Assembly: GCA_045399315.1 (NCBI GenBank)
Contig: DAYVGO010000032.1
Coordinates: forward strand, 26,312-90,311
DNA length: 64,000 nucleotides
DNA from: Arsenophonus sp045399315
Lineage (GTDB): Bacteria; Pseudomonadota; Gammaproteobacteria; Enterobacterales; Enterobacteriaceae
Direction of reading: 5' to 3'
Shown: in pieces, positions 56,480 through 64,000 of the stretch
How positions within the stretch are numbered: the stretch's first letter is position 1
How the letters are laid out: each line of letters opens with the position of its first letter
Made by a program: the position numbers and the translations under genes
The notes under the pieces: model-generated
The model's input: the letters and a program-made list of their open reading frames with translations, nothing else
Told to the model about the DNA's origin: nothing
Database searches by the model: none

Positions 56480-57202
56480 ATGTGTTGGATCCGTTTGACA
56501 TTATTTATTGTTTTATCATTATTTCTGCATGCTGCGTTAGCGGTATCTTTGTTTTTATTACAGCCTGCATCATCAGCTTCACAAGCTGGACCTATGTCAA
56601 TAGCGATGGTAATACTTGCTGCACCTAGTAATATTGCTGAGCCGGTGAATGTTGCTGCTAATGAGTCAGAAACAGTTATCGAGCCTAAATCAGAATCTGA
56701 CGTTGAAGCTAAAATTGTGTTACCTGTAAAAAAGAAGGTTATCTATAAAAAGCCAATTGTTAAACAAAATCCTAAACCTAAGCAGTTAGCAGAACACCAT
56801 ATTAAGCAGAAATCTAGTGTCGATGAATCAAATCAACAGCAAACTGATGTTGCTAGTCAATTAACCAGTGATAATAGTATTGATATTAATAACAATCAAC
56901 AGCCTAGCCTAGTGAACTCATCAGCTATGGCAATACATGGTCCTAAGGCTTTGAGAATCCAACATCCAAATTACCCTGATCGAGCACGTAAACTAGGCAA
57001 AGAAGGTTATGTTAATGTTCTGTATGATATTGATGAAAATGGTAGAGTTATTAATCTAGAAGTGGTCGATTCATCACCCAGAGGTATGTTCGAACGTGAA
57101 GTTAAGCGTGTAATGAATCGTTGGTATTATGAAAAAATTCCGGTTAAGGGATTAAAAAAAACATTTTTATTTAAAATTGATGGTTCAATTAATCTTTCTT
57201 AA
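56480..57202 (+). CDS. tonB: Energy transducer TonB
   Basis: Couples the proton gradient via ExbB-ExbD to outer membrane receptors for iron and vitamin B12. The ATG at 56480 gives 240 residues (E. coli 239). It has an N-terminal membrane anchor (LTLFIVLSLFLHAALAVSLF with the His of the SHLS-type motif) and a periplasmic spacer rich in Lys/Pro/Glu (VIYKKPIVKQNPKPKQ), less proline-rich than E. coli. The C-terminal TonB domain is HPNYPDRARKLGKEGYVNVL with MFEREVKRVMNRWYYE. Intact, so outer-membrane transport is probably still energised. Confidence 0.94.
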   Translation: MCWIRLTLFIVLSLFLHAALAVSLFLLQPASSASQAGPMSIAMVILAAPSNIAEPVNVAANESETVIEPKSESDVEAKIVLPVKKKVIYKKPIVKQNPKPKQLAEHHIKQKSSVDESNQQQTDVASQLTSDNSIDINNNQQPSLVNSSAMAIHGPKALRIQHPNYPDRARKLGKEGYVNVLYDIDENGRVINLEVVDSSPRGMFEREVKRVMNRWYYEKIPVKGLKKTFLFKIDGSINLS

Positions 57203-57213
57203 ATAGGCTGTAT

Positions 57214-57236
57214 AAAGGCCAGTTAATTGGCCTTTT
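57214..57236 (+). terminator. tonB terminator
   Basis: AAAGGCCA (57214-57221) pairs with TGGCCTTT (57228-57235), followed by T. It overlaps the end of the convergent yciA remnant. Confidence 0.75.
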
Positions 57237-57584
57237 GATATTTAATCAAAATAGCTTCTGTTGCTCGATAGCGTTGCCTACCGGTTCATTAGCAACTTTT
57301 TTGATCCAGACTTCAATATTAATGGTAATAGAAGTATTACTTGTCTTAATAAATTGGGCATAACAACATACCACATCGCCGACTGAAAACGGTTTTTGGA
57401 AAGTGATGCCATTGACAGCTACAGTAACAACACGACCAAGTGCAATTTCTTTTGCAATAATTGCTCCGCCCATGTCCATTTGTGACATTAGCCAACCACC
57501 GAATATATCGCCGTTAGCATTTGTATCGGCGGGCATAGCTAAAGTACGGAGGACTAATTCTCCTTTTGGTAATTGTTAGGTCAT
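57223..57584 (-). pseudogene. yciA: Acyl-CoA thioesterase YciA, inactivated
   Basis: Hot-dog fold acyl-CoA thioesterase. ATG 57584 reads MT, then TAA at codon 3, then QLPKGELVLRTLAMPADTNA. The body (GDIFGGWLMSQMDMGGAIIA with the catalytic Asp, VGDVVCCYAQF, NIEVWIKKVANEPVG) is open from 57536 but frameshifts at 57262. RQRYRATEAILIKY follows in another frame, to TAA 57223. The last 15 residues of E. coli YciA are gone. An internal ATG (57536) could make a 96-residue product lacking the first strand; activity is unlikely. Confidence 0.85.
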
Positions 57585-57653
57585 GAAAAATTTACTTCTG
57601 TTATTGGCAATAATATACCCGCTAGTAGCAGGTATTCATTATTATCATATTGA

Positions 57654-58190
57654 TTACTTTTGTTCTTTGGCAAGATGTTTATAGATATATACCATGCTAA
57701 GTATTGTAAATATTAGCGTAACTGCGGTTAAACCAAAAACTTTAAAATTAACCCAGACGTCCTGAGGTAACCAAAAGGCAACATAAATATTGACCAGTGC
57801 ACAGATGGCAAAAAAGATTGCCCACGATAGATTTAATTTGCTCCAAACTTCATTGGCTAAATAGATCTCTTTACCCAGCATTCTTTGGATTAAAGGTTTT
57901 TGGGTAAAAAACTGGCTGACTAATAGTGCCAATGAAAAAATAGCGTAGATAACAGTTACTTTCCACTTAATAAAAAGATCACTATGGAAAATTAACGTCA
58001 ATCCACCAAAAATTATCACGATCACCAAAGTAATTAACGAACTTTTCTCAATTTTTTTATAGATAAGATAGTTAGCTAGCATAGATAATACGGTTGCAAT
58101 CATTAGGGCGCCAGATGCATAAAAAATATCTACTTTTTTATATACAATAAAGAAAACGATAAGAGGAATAAAATCTAATAGCTGTCTCAT
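57654..58190 (-). CDS. yciB: Septation/envelope membrane protein YciB (IspA/IspZ family)
   Basis: An integral membrane protein with about five helices, linked to cell envelope integrity and division (Shigella intracellular septation protein). The protein has 178 residues (E. coli 179). It begins MRQLLDFIPLIVFFIVYKKV DI, with conserved FHSDLFIKWKVTVIYAIFSL and QRMLGKEIYLANEVWSKLN, and a last helix. Intact. The yciA-yciB-yciC order follows E. coli. Confidence 0.93.
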   Translation of the reverse strand: MRQLLDFIPLIVFFIVYKKVDIFYASGALMIATVLSMLANYLIYKKIEKSSLITLVIVIIFGGLTLIFHSDLFIKWKVTVIYAIFSLALLVSQFFTQKPLIQRMLGKEIYLANEVWSKLNLSWAIFFAICALVNIYVAFWLPQDVWVNFKVFGLTAVTLIFTILSMVYIYKHLAKEQK

Positions 58191-58526
58191 AAGGGTGCTT
58201 GTCCTGATCCTTTGCGAGTAAATATGAATTTTCTATAATTATTTGATTTATAAATTATAAAATATCATATTGCCAATTTGTTTTATATTATATTACCTTA
58301 TTTGATAAAATGTTACACGGTTAACAGGTATAAGTTTTTATCAACAAAATTATTTTTTAATCAATAAAACTAATGAATAAACAGATAGCATGATTAGTGT
58401 TTATTGTTTGTAAAATGAAATTTGAGCGAGGATATTGATTCGATGATAGGTTATTAATGGTTTATGTTGAAAAGAAAATTTTACCACGGTATCCAATTGC
58501 AAAGAATAACCGTGGCTTTTGTCGGC
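58191..58526. other. Spacer between yciB and yciC
   Basis: No gene; AT-rich. It is wider than in E. coli, where the two genes are close. Confidence 0.45.
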
Positions 58527-59282
58527 TTAATTTGTCGTTTTGCCAGCTAGCATGTAGAGGCGGAAAAAATAAATCAATGTGAAAGAGGTAAGTAAATTAT
58601 TTAGGGTAAAAGAAATAATGTTATTCACTATACCTGGTAAAAAACGAAATTGTCCAAGTAACATAGTAAGTAACATTTGTAACGCTAGCCAAAGCAATAA
58701 CATCGATAAAATCAACCACCAATGACGAAAGGCTATTTTCCAGCTTTGACTAATGGCTCGCAGCGGCATAATATTTTTGGTGATAATTAAAATGACCGGC
58801 GATAATGAAAAACCAATCGCTAAAATGATCCCTGGCAAGATGAACAACATAAAACCAAAATAAATCATGATAGTGCAAACAACTAACAGGATTAACATAC
58901 TTGGTAAGATACGTAACGAGAGTGCAAAAGCTTGTAATGCGCTAATGTTATTGCCGGTACTAAGTTCAGATAGATAAGTAAGCACTGATGAAACTAATAA
59001 TATTGATCCGATAAAAATCGTTGTCAGTGACAGTAATGATACTCGCATCATTATGGCTTTTTCTTCATCAGACAGTTGACTTGCCCAGGTTAAAAATGAG
59101 ATTGAGTCATTTTGTCCATTGAGAGTTTTAACAATTGTTACCATTTCATCAATCGGAACCAAGAAATAATAAAGTATCTGGCTGATGGTGGCTGAAATAA
59201 ATGACAGGATAAAAAGGCCGCTCAGCTGATTTTTTAAAAAATTAAAGCTATCGCTGATAAGTGAGTTGGCCGCAATGGACAT
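58527..59282 (-). CDS. yciC: UPF0259 membrane protein YciC
   Basis: A 251-residue polytopic membrane protein of unknown function (E. coli YciC 247). N-terminal MSIAANSLISDSFNFLKNQL, five to six helices (for example ILSMLLLWLALQMLLTMLLG), and the conserved SQSWKIAFRHWWLI. It is linked to envelope homeostasis in E. coli. Intact; divergent from nothing nearby, same strand as yciB. Confidence 0.92.
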   Translation of the reverse strand: MSIAANSLISDSFNFLKNQLSGLFILSFISATISQILYYFLVPIDEMVTIVKTLNGQNDSISFLTWASQLSDEEKAIMMRVSLLSLTTIFIGSILLVSSVLTYLSELSTGNNISALQAFALSLRILPSMLILLVVCTIMIYFGFMLFILPGIILAIGFSLSPVILIITKNIMPLRAISQSWKIAFRHWWLILSMLLLWLALQMLLTMLLGQFRFLPGIVNNIISFTLNNLLTSFTLIYFFRLYMLAGKTTN

Positions 59283-59628
59283 GAAAACTGCTCCTATAAC
59301 TGGTTTTTATCATCATATTTTAGTTGTATATTGTAACTGACCATGAAGAGAGCGTATAGCTTTTCTATGGTAAACCCATTGCTATATCAGTAAATTTTGT
59401 GGTTATTCTATAAGTAAGGATAATATACTAAAATAGGGTCATATTATCATGATTTTAGCTATAACAATATAATTGTTTATTTTGCTAATCTAATTGATAT
59501 TAATGTATTTTATTAACTATTTGGTGATAAAAAGTTATTATTTATTGTCACAAATAAGATAAATTGAGGGGCGATTGGAGTTAGATTATTTTCATTTCAG
59601 CCCCTATTGGGGCTAAAAACTAAAATAA
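59283..59628. other. Spacer between yciC and the BON lipoprotein
   Basis: No gene. In E. coli ompW, yciE and yciF lie between yciC and trpA; the first is not seen here. A GC-rich hairpin AGCCCC-TATT-GGGGCT (59599-59614) lies just after the lipoprotein stop but lacks a T run. Confidence 0.5.
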
Positions 59629-59943
59629 TCATCGGATTTTCATCGAATTAATGACTGTCTGCACACCTGCTACATTCTGGGCTACTTGAATTGCACGTTG
59701 TGCGTCGGCACGTGAACTGACAAAACCACTCAATTGCACCCGGCCTTTAAATGTTTCAACATTGATTTGTGTTGATTTCAAGTTTTTTTCTGCCAATAAA
59801 GCCGCCTTTACTTTGGTTGTAATAACCGTATCATCGATATATCCACCAGTTCCTTCTGTTTTTGCTGTCGGAGCACAAGCAGAAAGGAATAATGCCATAA
59901 ATATCACGGTACATAGCGCTGTCATTGATTTAAGATATTTCAT
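59629..59943 (-). CDS. BON-domain lipoprotein (OsmY-like)
   Basis: A 104-residue protein with a type II signal peptide; the lipobox LSAC predicts lipidated Cys23. A single BON domain follows (DDTVITTKVKAALLAEKNLK, INVETFKGRVQLSGFVSSRA, AQRAIQVAQNVAGVQTVINS). BON domains bind phospholipid membranes; related proteins (OsmY, DolP) help envelope integrity. It is shorter than OsmY or DolP and has only one BON repeat. No orthologue with an established gene name was recognised. Intact. Confidence 0.88.
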   Translation of the reverse strand: MKYLKSMTALCTVIFMALFLSACAPTAKTEGTGGYIDDTVITTKVKAALLAEKNLKSTQINVETFKGRVQLSGFVSSRADAQRAIQVAQNVAGVQTVINSMKIR

Positions 59944-60217
59944 TATTCAATTCTCCATCAATATGAAGGTTATTTTTATTTATAGTATATGAATACTAAA
60001 TAGGATTTGTATAGCACCCAATATATTGATTATTGATGAAATATAAACAAATTACAAATGAATAGAATACATCATTCACGATTGGAAAATTACAATAGCT
60101 TAATAGAATTGATAATTAGTAATTGCCAGGATAACCGGACTATTTTCCTTCCATTTTGCTAGGTAGACTGTAAATGTTATTTTTACATCGCCATTTTCAT
60201 CTGTAAAATAAATTGTT

Positions 60218-60971
60218 TTAATTTGGTGAGTAGATATCGGATTGTGGATGATAAGTTTCAATTAATTTAACAATTGCTGAACCAGAAATTGCGCTAGCAA
60301 CCCCATTTTTGATGGCCTCAGTAACTTGTATTGGTTCAGCTATATCAAAACCTAAAAGTGGGGGAGCAGCATGGTAGGCTTGTAACTTGGCGAGTAATTG
60401 GCTCCCAGGAATTTTGGCTTTTTTTCGCTACCTGTTACTCTGGAACGAGAGAGTAAATAAGTATAGCCGCGACCATATAACGCTATTTGGCGTAAAAGTT
60501 CATCATCTGCATTAGACGGGCAAATAAATATCAGTGCTATATTATGCCGCATAGCAGAGGTGCGAAATGGCTGTGAGGCCGTCATTAGTGCATCAGCAAT
60601 TAAAACGGAATCAATGCCTGCTGTTTAGCATTGACCATAAAAGTTATCAATACCATTACTAAAAACTAAATTAGCGTAAGCTAATAAGCCAATAGGGATC
60701 AAAGGGTGCTTTTTACGGATCTGTGCTAGTAGCTTAAAATATTGTGTCAGCGTGACGTTAGTATTTAGGGCGCATAAATTGGCTTTTTGAATAGTTGGCC
60801 CATCACCTAACGGATCAGAAAACGGGATGCTGATTTCTAATGCATTTGCTTTTGCTTCAATTAATGTATCAATAATTTTTAGTGAAATTTCCACATTTGG
60901 ATCATCTAATGGAACAAATGCTCCCTGATTTTTATCGTTTAAGGTCTGAAACGTTGCTCATAATGTTCCAT
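60218..60971 (-). pseudogene. trpA: Tryptophan synthase alpha subunit, inactivated
   Basis: ATG 60971 overlaps the trpB stop. The frame reads MEHYEQRFRP, breaks (LNDKNQGAFVPLDDPNVEIS in another frame), then runs SLKIIDTLIEAKANALEISI and FSDPLGDGPTIQKANLCALN to TAG at 60625. A further stretch (AMRHNIALIFICPSNADDEL, LLRQIALYGRGYTYLLSRSR) is in a new frame, and the phosphate-binding end ASAISGSAIVKLIETYH is in yet another, with an early stop. At least three frameshifts. Last gene of the trp operon. Confidence 0.95.
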
Positions 60972-61917
60972 TAGATCTCTCCCTTGGATTGTAAAATTGG
61001 GGGGACAGTAAAAATATCTTTATCACCAAGCCCAGATAAATTGACAATCAGTAGTTGTCCTTTGTTGGTTTGCATTATGGCGGATTTCATACTAAAGTAT
61101 ACACTAAGCTAGCCATATTTTAATGGTGTGTCATGGATGTTAGTATCAATACCTAGACCAGCCGGTTCGACGCCTAAACTTACGTTTTGGTGTTGTTTAA
61201 AAGTCGTGAATAAGCCAATAGTGTTAGAGCCACAGCCAACACAAGCGATTACAGCATCTGGTAACCAGCCCTCTCTGGCTAAAATTTGAACTTTAGCTTC
61301 ATCACCGATCATCCGCTGAAACTCTCTCACTATTGTTGGATAGGGATGTGGGCCAGCAGCTGTACCCAGTATAATAGTGTGCCTGGCTATAACTGTCGGA
61401 CCAGTCTCTCAATGCTTCATTACAGACATCTTTTAAGGTCGCTGAGTCATGATTTACAGTAATAACTTTAGCGCCCATATAAATGCGTACGGAATACATT
61501 CGGTGATTGACGTTGGATATCTTTTTCACCCATATAGATACGACATTTTAGCCCTAATAATGCACGTGCTAGAGCTGTGGCGACACCATGTTGACCAGCT
61601 CCAATTTCAGCGATAATTTCAGTTTTTCCCATACGCTTTGCTAATAAGCTTGGCCTAACACTTGATTCGTTTTATGCGCTCCGCCATACAATAGATCTTC
61701 TCGCTTTAGATAAAGGCTTAGCTTTAGTTCCGATGGTTAAATTACTACGTAGAGTTAAGGCTGTCGGGCGACCAGCGTAATTTTGTAATGGATCGTGAAA
61801 TTACTTTTCAAACTCATTATCTTGCTGTGCTTTGATAGAAGCCTGCTCTAGTTTGTTAAGTGCCAGAATAAGAATTTCAGGCACATATTGGCCAAAATAG
61901 GGATTTAATTTATTCAT
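60970..61917 (-). pseudogene. trpB: Tryptophan synthase beta subunit, inactivated
   Basis: ATG 61917 reads MNKLNPYFGQYVPEILILAL. TAA stops it near 61801; frames then change at DPLQNYAGRPTALT and at the PLP-lysine region GGAHKTNQVLG, EIIAEIGAGQHGVATALAR and CRIYMGEKDIQRQSP. The segment VREFQRMIGDEAKVQILARE and IACVGCGSNTIGLF is open. About 85 residues are deleted between TPLKYG and LLIVNLSGLGDKDIFTVPPI. The deletion removes a conserved part of the active site. Dead. Confidence 0.95.
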
Positions 61918-61971
61918 TGTTTTATTCCGTTAATCTGCTCGTTGAATAATCAGCTTTGATTGTTAGACTTA

Positions 61972-63332
61972 TCAATAGTTGAGTAGTTTTTCAAAGATAA
62001 GCTGTAACTTATGGTCACTTTCTTATACCCGGTTGGTGTTCAGCACTAGAGTTGAAATCCAAACTGAGACACCCAAGCACAGAGGCTTGTTGGCAATTGT
62101 CGGCATTTAGGCCGCCGGCTAACATAATTTGATCAAGATGATCTAATGGTAACTTAGACCAATCAAAAGTTTTTCCTATGCTACCTTCACCATGATCAAG
62201 TAAATAACGATCGATGTATTTTGCGCGGAAACAAGGTGGTGATTTGGTCATGTTTACCGCTTACCATATTTGACAATCCACTGGCAATAAAGAACGAAGT
62301 TGTTAAATGTCAGCTGCTATTTTATGGTCATGTAACTGGACGGTAAATAAGGCTAATTGATGACCAATTTCAGCAACTAATGAGTTAGCTTTATACTGAA
62401 AAACACCAATATAGTTAAAAGGAGCCGCGGCTATAATAGTTTTTGCTTGCTCAGGGGTTACTTTTCATGGTGATTTGTTTGCAAAGATCAAGCCACTATA
62501 AACTGCCCCGACTTGATAAGCGCTTTGTGCATCTTGTGGGCGAGTGAGGCCACAGACTTTATTGTAACCAATAATGAGACAGCGAATAGCTAGAATTAAA
62601 TTTTTCTCGCCCATTGATGCACTGCCAATTAAAAAGCCATTGACCTGTTTACTAAGTTGACGAATTTGTTGGTGGCTATGTATACCGGATGCACTGATAA
62701 CTAATGTTTCGTTTGCTAATTAAGGAGTAAATTGTTTGGTACGATTTAAATCAATTGACAGATCAGGAAGATCACGATTGTTAATGCCGACAATGTTGGC
62801 TTTAAGCCTGATTGCCCGTTTTGCTCTTCTTCGGTGCTTACTTCAGTAAGAATAGCCATATTTAATTTATTTGCCAGAGCTGCTAGAGATTGATAGGTTT
62901 CATCATCTAATACTGATAGCATCAACAATATAGTGTCTGCATGGTAGAAACGGGCTGAATAAACTTGGTAGGGATCAATAATGAAATCTTTGCATAAAAT
63001 TGGTTGCAGCACGGTGTTACTAATAAAGCGTAAGTAGTTGAAACTAACGTGAAAATATTTTTTATCAGTTAGCACCGATATTGCAGTCGCATAATTTCGA
63101 TAATCTTTAGCAGCTTGCACCGGCTCAAAGTGATGACGGATAATCCCTTTCGATGGTGAGGTTTTTTTACACTCTAGAATAAAAGCTAGATGTGTTTGCG
63201 CCAGTGTAGCATAAAAATTACGCTCACTTTGCTTAACTTGCCCAATAAAACTAGCTAATGGTTGTTTTAATTTTCTTGCTGCTAAGTTGTTATTTTATCA
63301 ACAACAATTTTTTATAAAATAGTAGCTTGCAT
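61972..63332 (-). pseudogene. trpC: Indole-3-glycerol phosphate synthase / PRA isomerase fusion, inactivated
   Basis: The bifunctional TrpC-TrpF protein of enterics. ATG 63332 shares a base with the trpD stop (TAATG coupling). Stops and shifts break it early. An open 124-codon part (63120-62746) keeps AKDYRNYATAISVLTDKKYF, QPILCKDFIIDPYQVYSARF and LLMLSVLDDETYQSLAALAN. The TrpF half is fragmented. Its end, DQIMLAGGLNADNCQQASVL followed by LDFNSSAEHQPGI, shifts frame once more before NY and the stop at 61972. Many breaks. Confidence 0.95.
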
Positions 63333-64000
63333 TAATTAAATTCCCCCCTATTAGCTAATGTGGTAAGCCGTTGATATGCTTTTCCACTACTAATCACCTG
63401 CAGTGCAAAATCGTTATTGCTTTTAAGATCTTCATGGTTATTGGGCTTCATGAGTAGTGCGACATTGGCGGCAACGGTATTGGTGCACGCCGGTTTTCCA
63501 TTATCCTGTAACAAGGCGGTGATAAGTTGACGATTTTTATCAGTAGAGCCATCGGCTAATTCTGACAAAGAATAGCTCGGTAAACCAAAATCTTGTGCTG
63601 TTAACTGATAGCTTAAATTTTCATCATGATTTAATTCAGTCACTCGAATAGGGGCATGTAATGTAACTTCATCTATACCACCACTGTGAACGATGGCGGC
63701 ACCTTTATAACATATTAATTATAGTGTCTTAACCATAGGAGCAATTAGCTTAGGATCATAGACACCAATAAGTGAAATTGGTGGTTTAGCTGGATTGATC
63801 AGTGGACCAAGAATATTAAATAGGGTGCGAGTTTTTAATTGGCTACGCATCGGCGTGGCATGACGAAATCCTTGATGATATCCAAACCAGTTATGGGTAG
63901 CAGATTTTAGCTATGTTAGCACCTAGCAGGGCTTTATCTATGTGACTTTTATCATAGATGTCTTCATCAATATGATTGTGGGCTGGTCAGTCTCTTCAAC
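63332..64000 (-). pseudogene. trpD: Anthranilate phosphoribosyltransferase, C-terminal part, inactivated
   Basis: The last ~220 codons are visible; the 5' end is beyond the window. Fragments read IFNILGPLINPAKPPISLIG, then TAA at about 63719 inside MVKTL-stop-LICYKGAAIV. HSGGIDEVTLHAPIRVTELN and YQLTAQDFGLPSYSLSEL end normally at TAA 63332. The part near 63910-63990 has at least two more shifts. It is the first visible gene of the dead trpDCBA unit. Confidence 0.92.

Noticed and set aside
59599..59614. GC-rich hairpin after the BON lipoprotein as a Rho-independent terminator
   Set aside because: The stem is good but there is no T run on either strand, so it was only mentioned in the spacer note.
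1..64000. CRISPR arrays, insertion sequences, prophage or plasmid origin
   Set aside because: No regularly spaced repeats, transposase, integrase or terminal inverted repeats were recognised.

Overview
The window is AT-rich chromosomal DNA (roughly one third G+C by eye, not counted) from an enterobacterial relative. Gene order follows the E. coli/Yersinia/Proteus backbone in several blocks: gloA-slyA-slyB-anmK-pdxH-tyrS-pdxY-gst; fabI-sapFDCBA-psp-ycjXF-tyrR-tpx-mppA-ttcA; emrE; dsbB-nhaB-fadR; yeaD-gapA-msrB-yeaC-pncA-ansA-sppA-ydjA-selD-topB-xthA; purU-rssB-galU-hns-tdk-adhE-ychE-cls-tonB-yciABC-trp. About half of the recognisable genes are broken by nonsense codons, frameshifts or internal deletions, and intergenic gaps are long. 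This is the signature of a recently host-restricted symbiont. The base composition, synteny and decay pattern fit an Arsenophonus-like (Morganellaceae) insect symbiont best; the genus is inferred, not proven.

Left part (1-10.4 kb): a gloA fragment, decayed slyA, intact slyB, decayed anmK, intact pdxH and tyrS, decayed pdxY, gst and a YegP-like gene. Then comes an accessory island of two tandem related genes (7.9-10.3 kb). The first encodes a ~420-residue protein whose C-terminal half reads as a eukaryotic-type RhoGAP domain. Its middle carries repeated EIHIYDEV / EIHIYEEI motifs that match host SH2-binding tyrosine motifs (the YDEV motif of EPEC Tir and the Src-type YEEI motif). It is interrupted by one frameshift and one in-frame TAG. 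The second is a more damaged paralogue sharing the upstream leader and the C-terminal part of the domain. This looks like a decaying host-interaction effector family aimed at Rho GTPase/actin signalling.

Middle part (10.4-46 kb): intact fabI and an intact sapABCDF transporter operon. The whole phage-shock cluster is dead (pspF, A, B, C, probably D, ycjX, ycjF), although a near-consensus sigma-54 promoter is still visible in front of pspA. Intact tyrR, tpx, ttcA, emrE, dsbB, fadR, gapA, yeaC, ansA, sppA, ydjA, topB and xthA alternate with dead mppA, nhaB, yeaD, msrB, pncA, selD and a lysR-type regulator. purU is complete except for a one-base deficit in a run of ten A.

Right part (46-64 kb): intact rssB, galU, hns, tdk, ychE, cls, tonB, yciB, yciC and a BON lipoprotein; decayed adhE and yciA; and the trpDCBA operon on the minus strand, in which every visible gene is broken. 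The retained functions are envelope, antimicrobial-peptide handling, tRNA modification, DNA repair/topology, core glycolysis and global regulation. The lost functions are tryptophan synthesis, mixed-acid fermentation, NAD and B6 salvage branches, selenium metabolism, envelope-stress response, Na+/H+ antiport and peptide uptake. No tRNA, rRNA, CRISPR array, insertion sequence or prophage was recognised.
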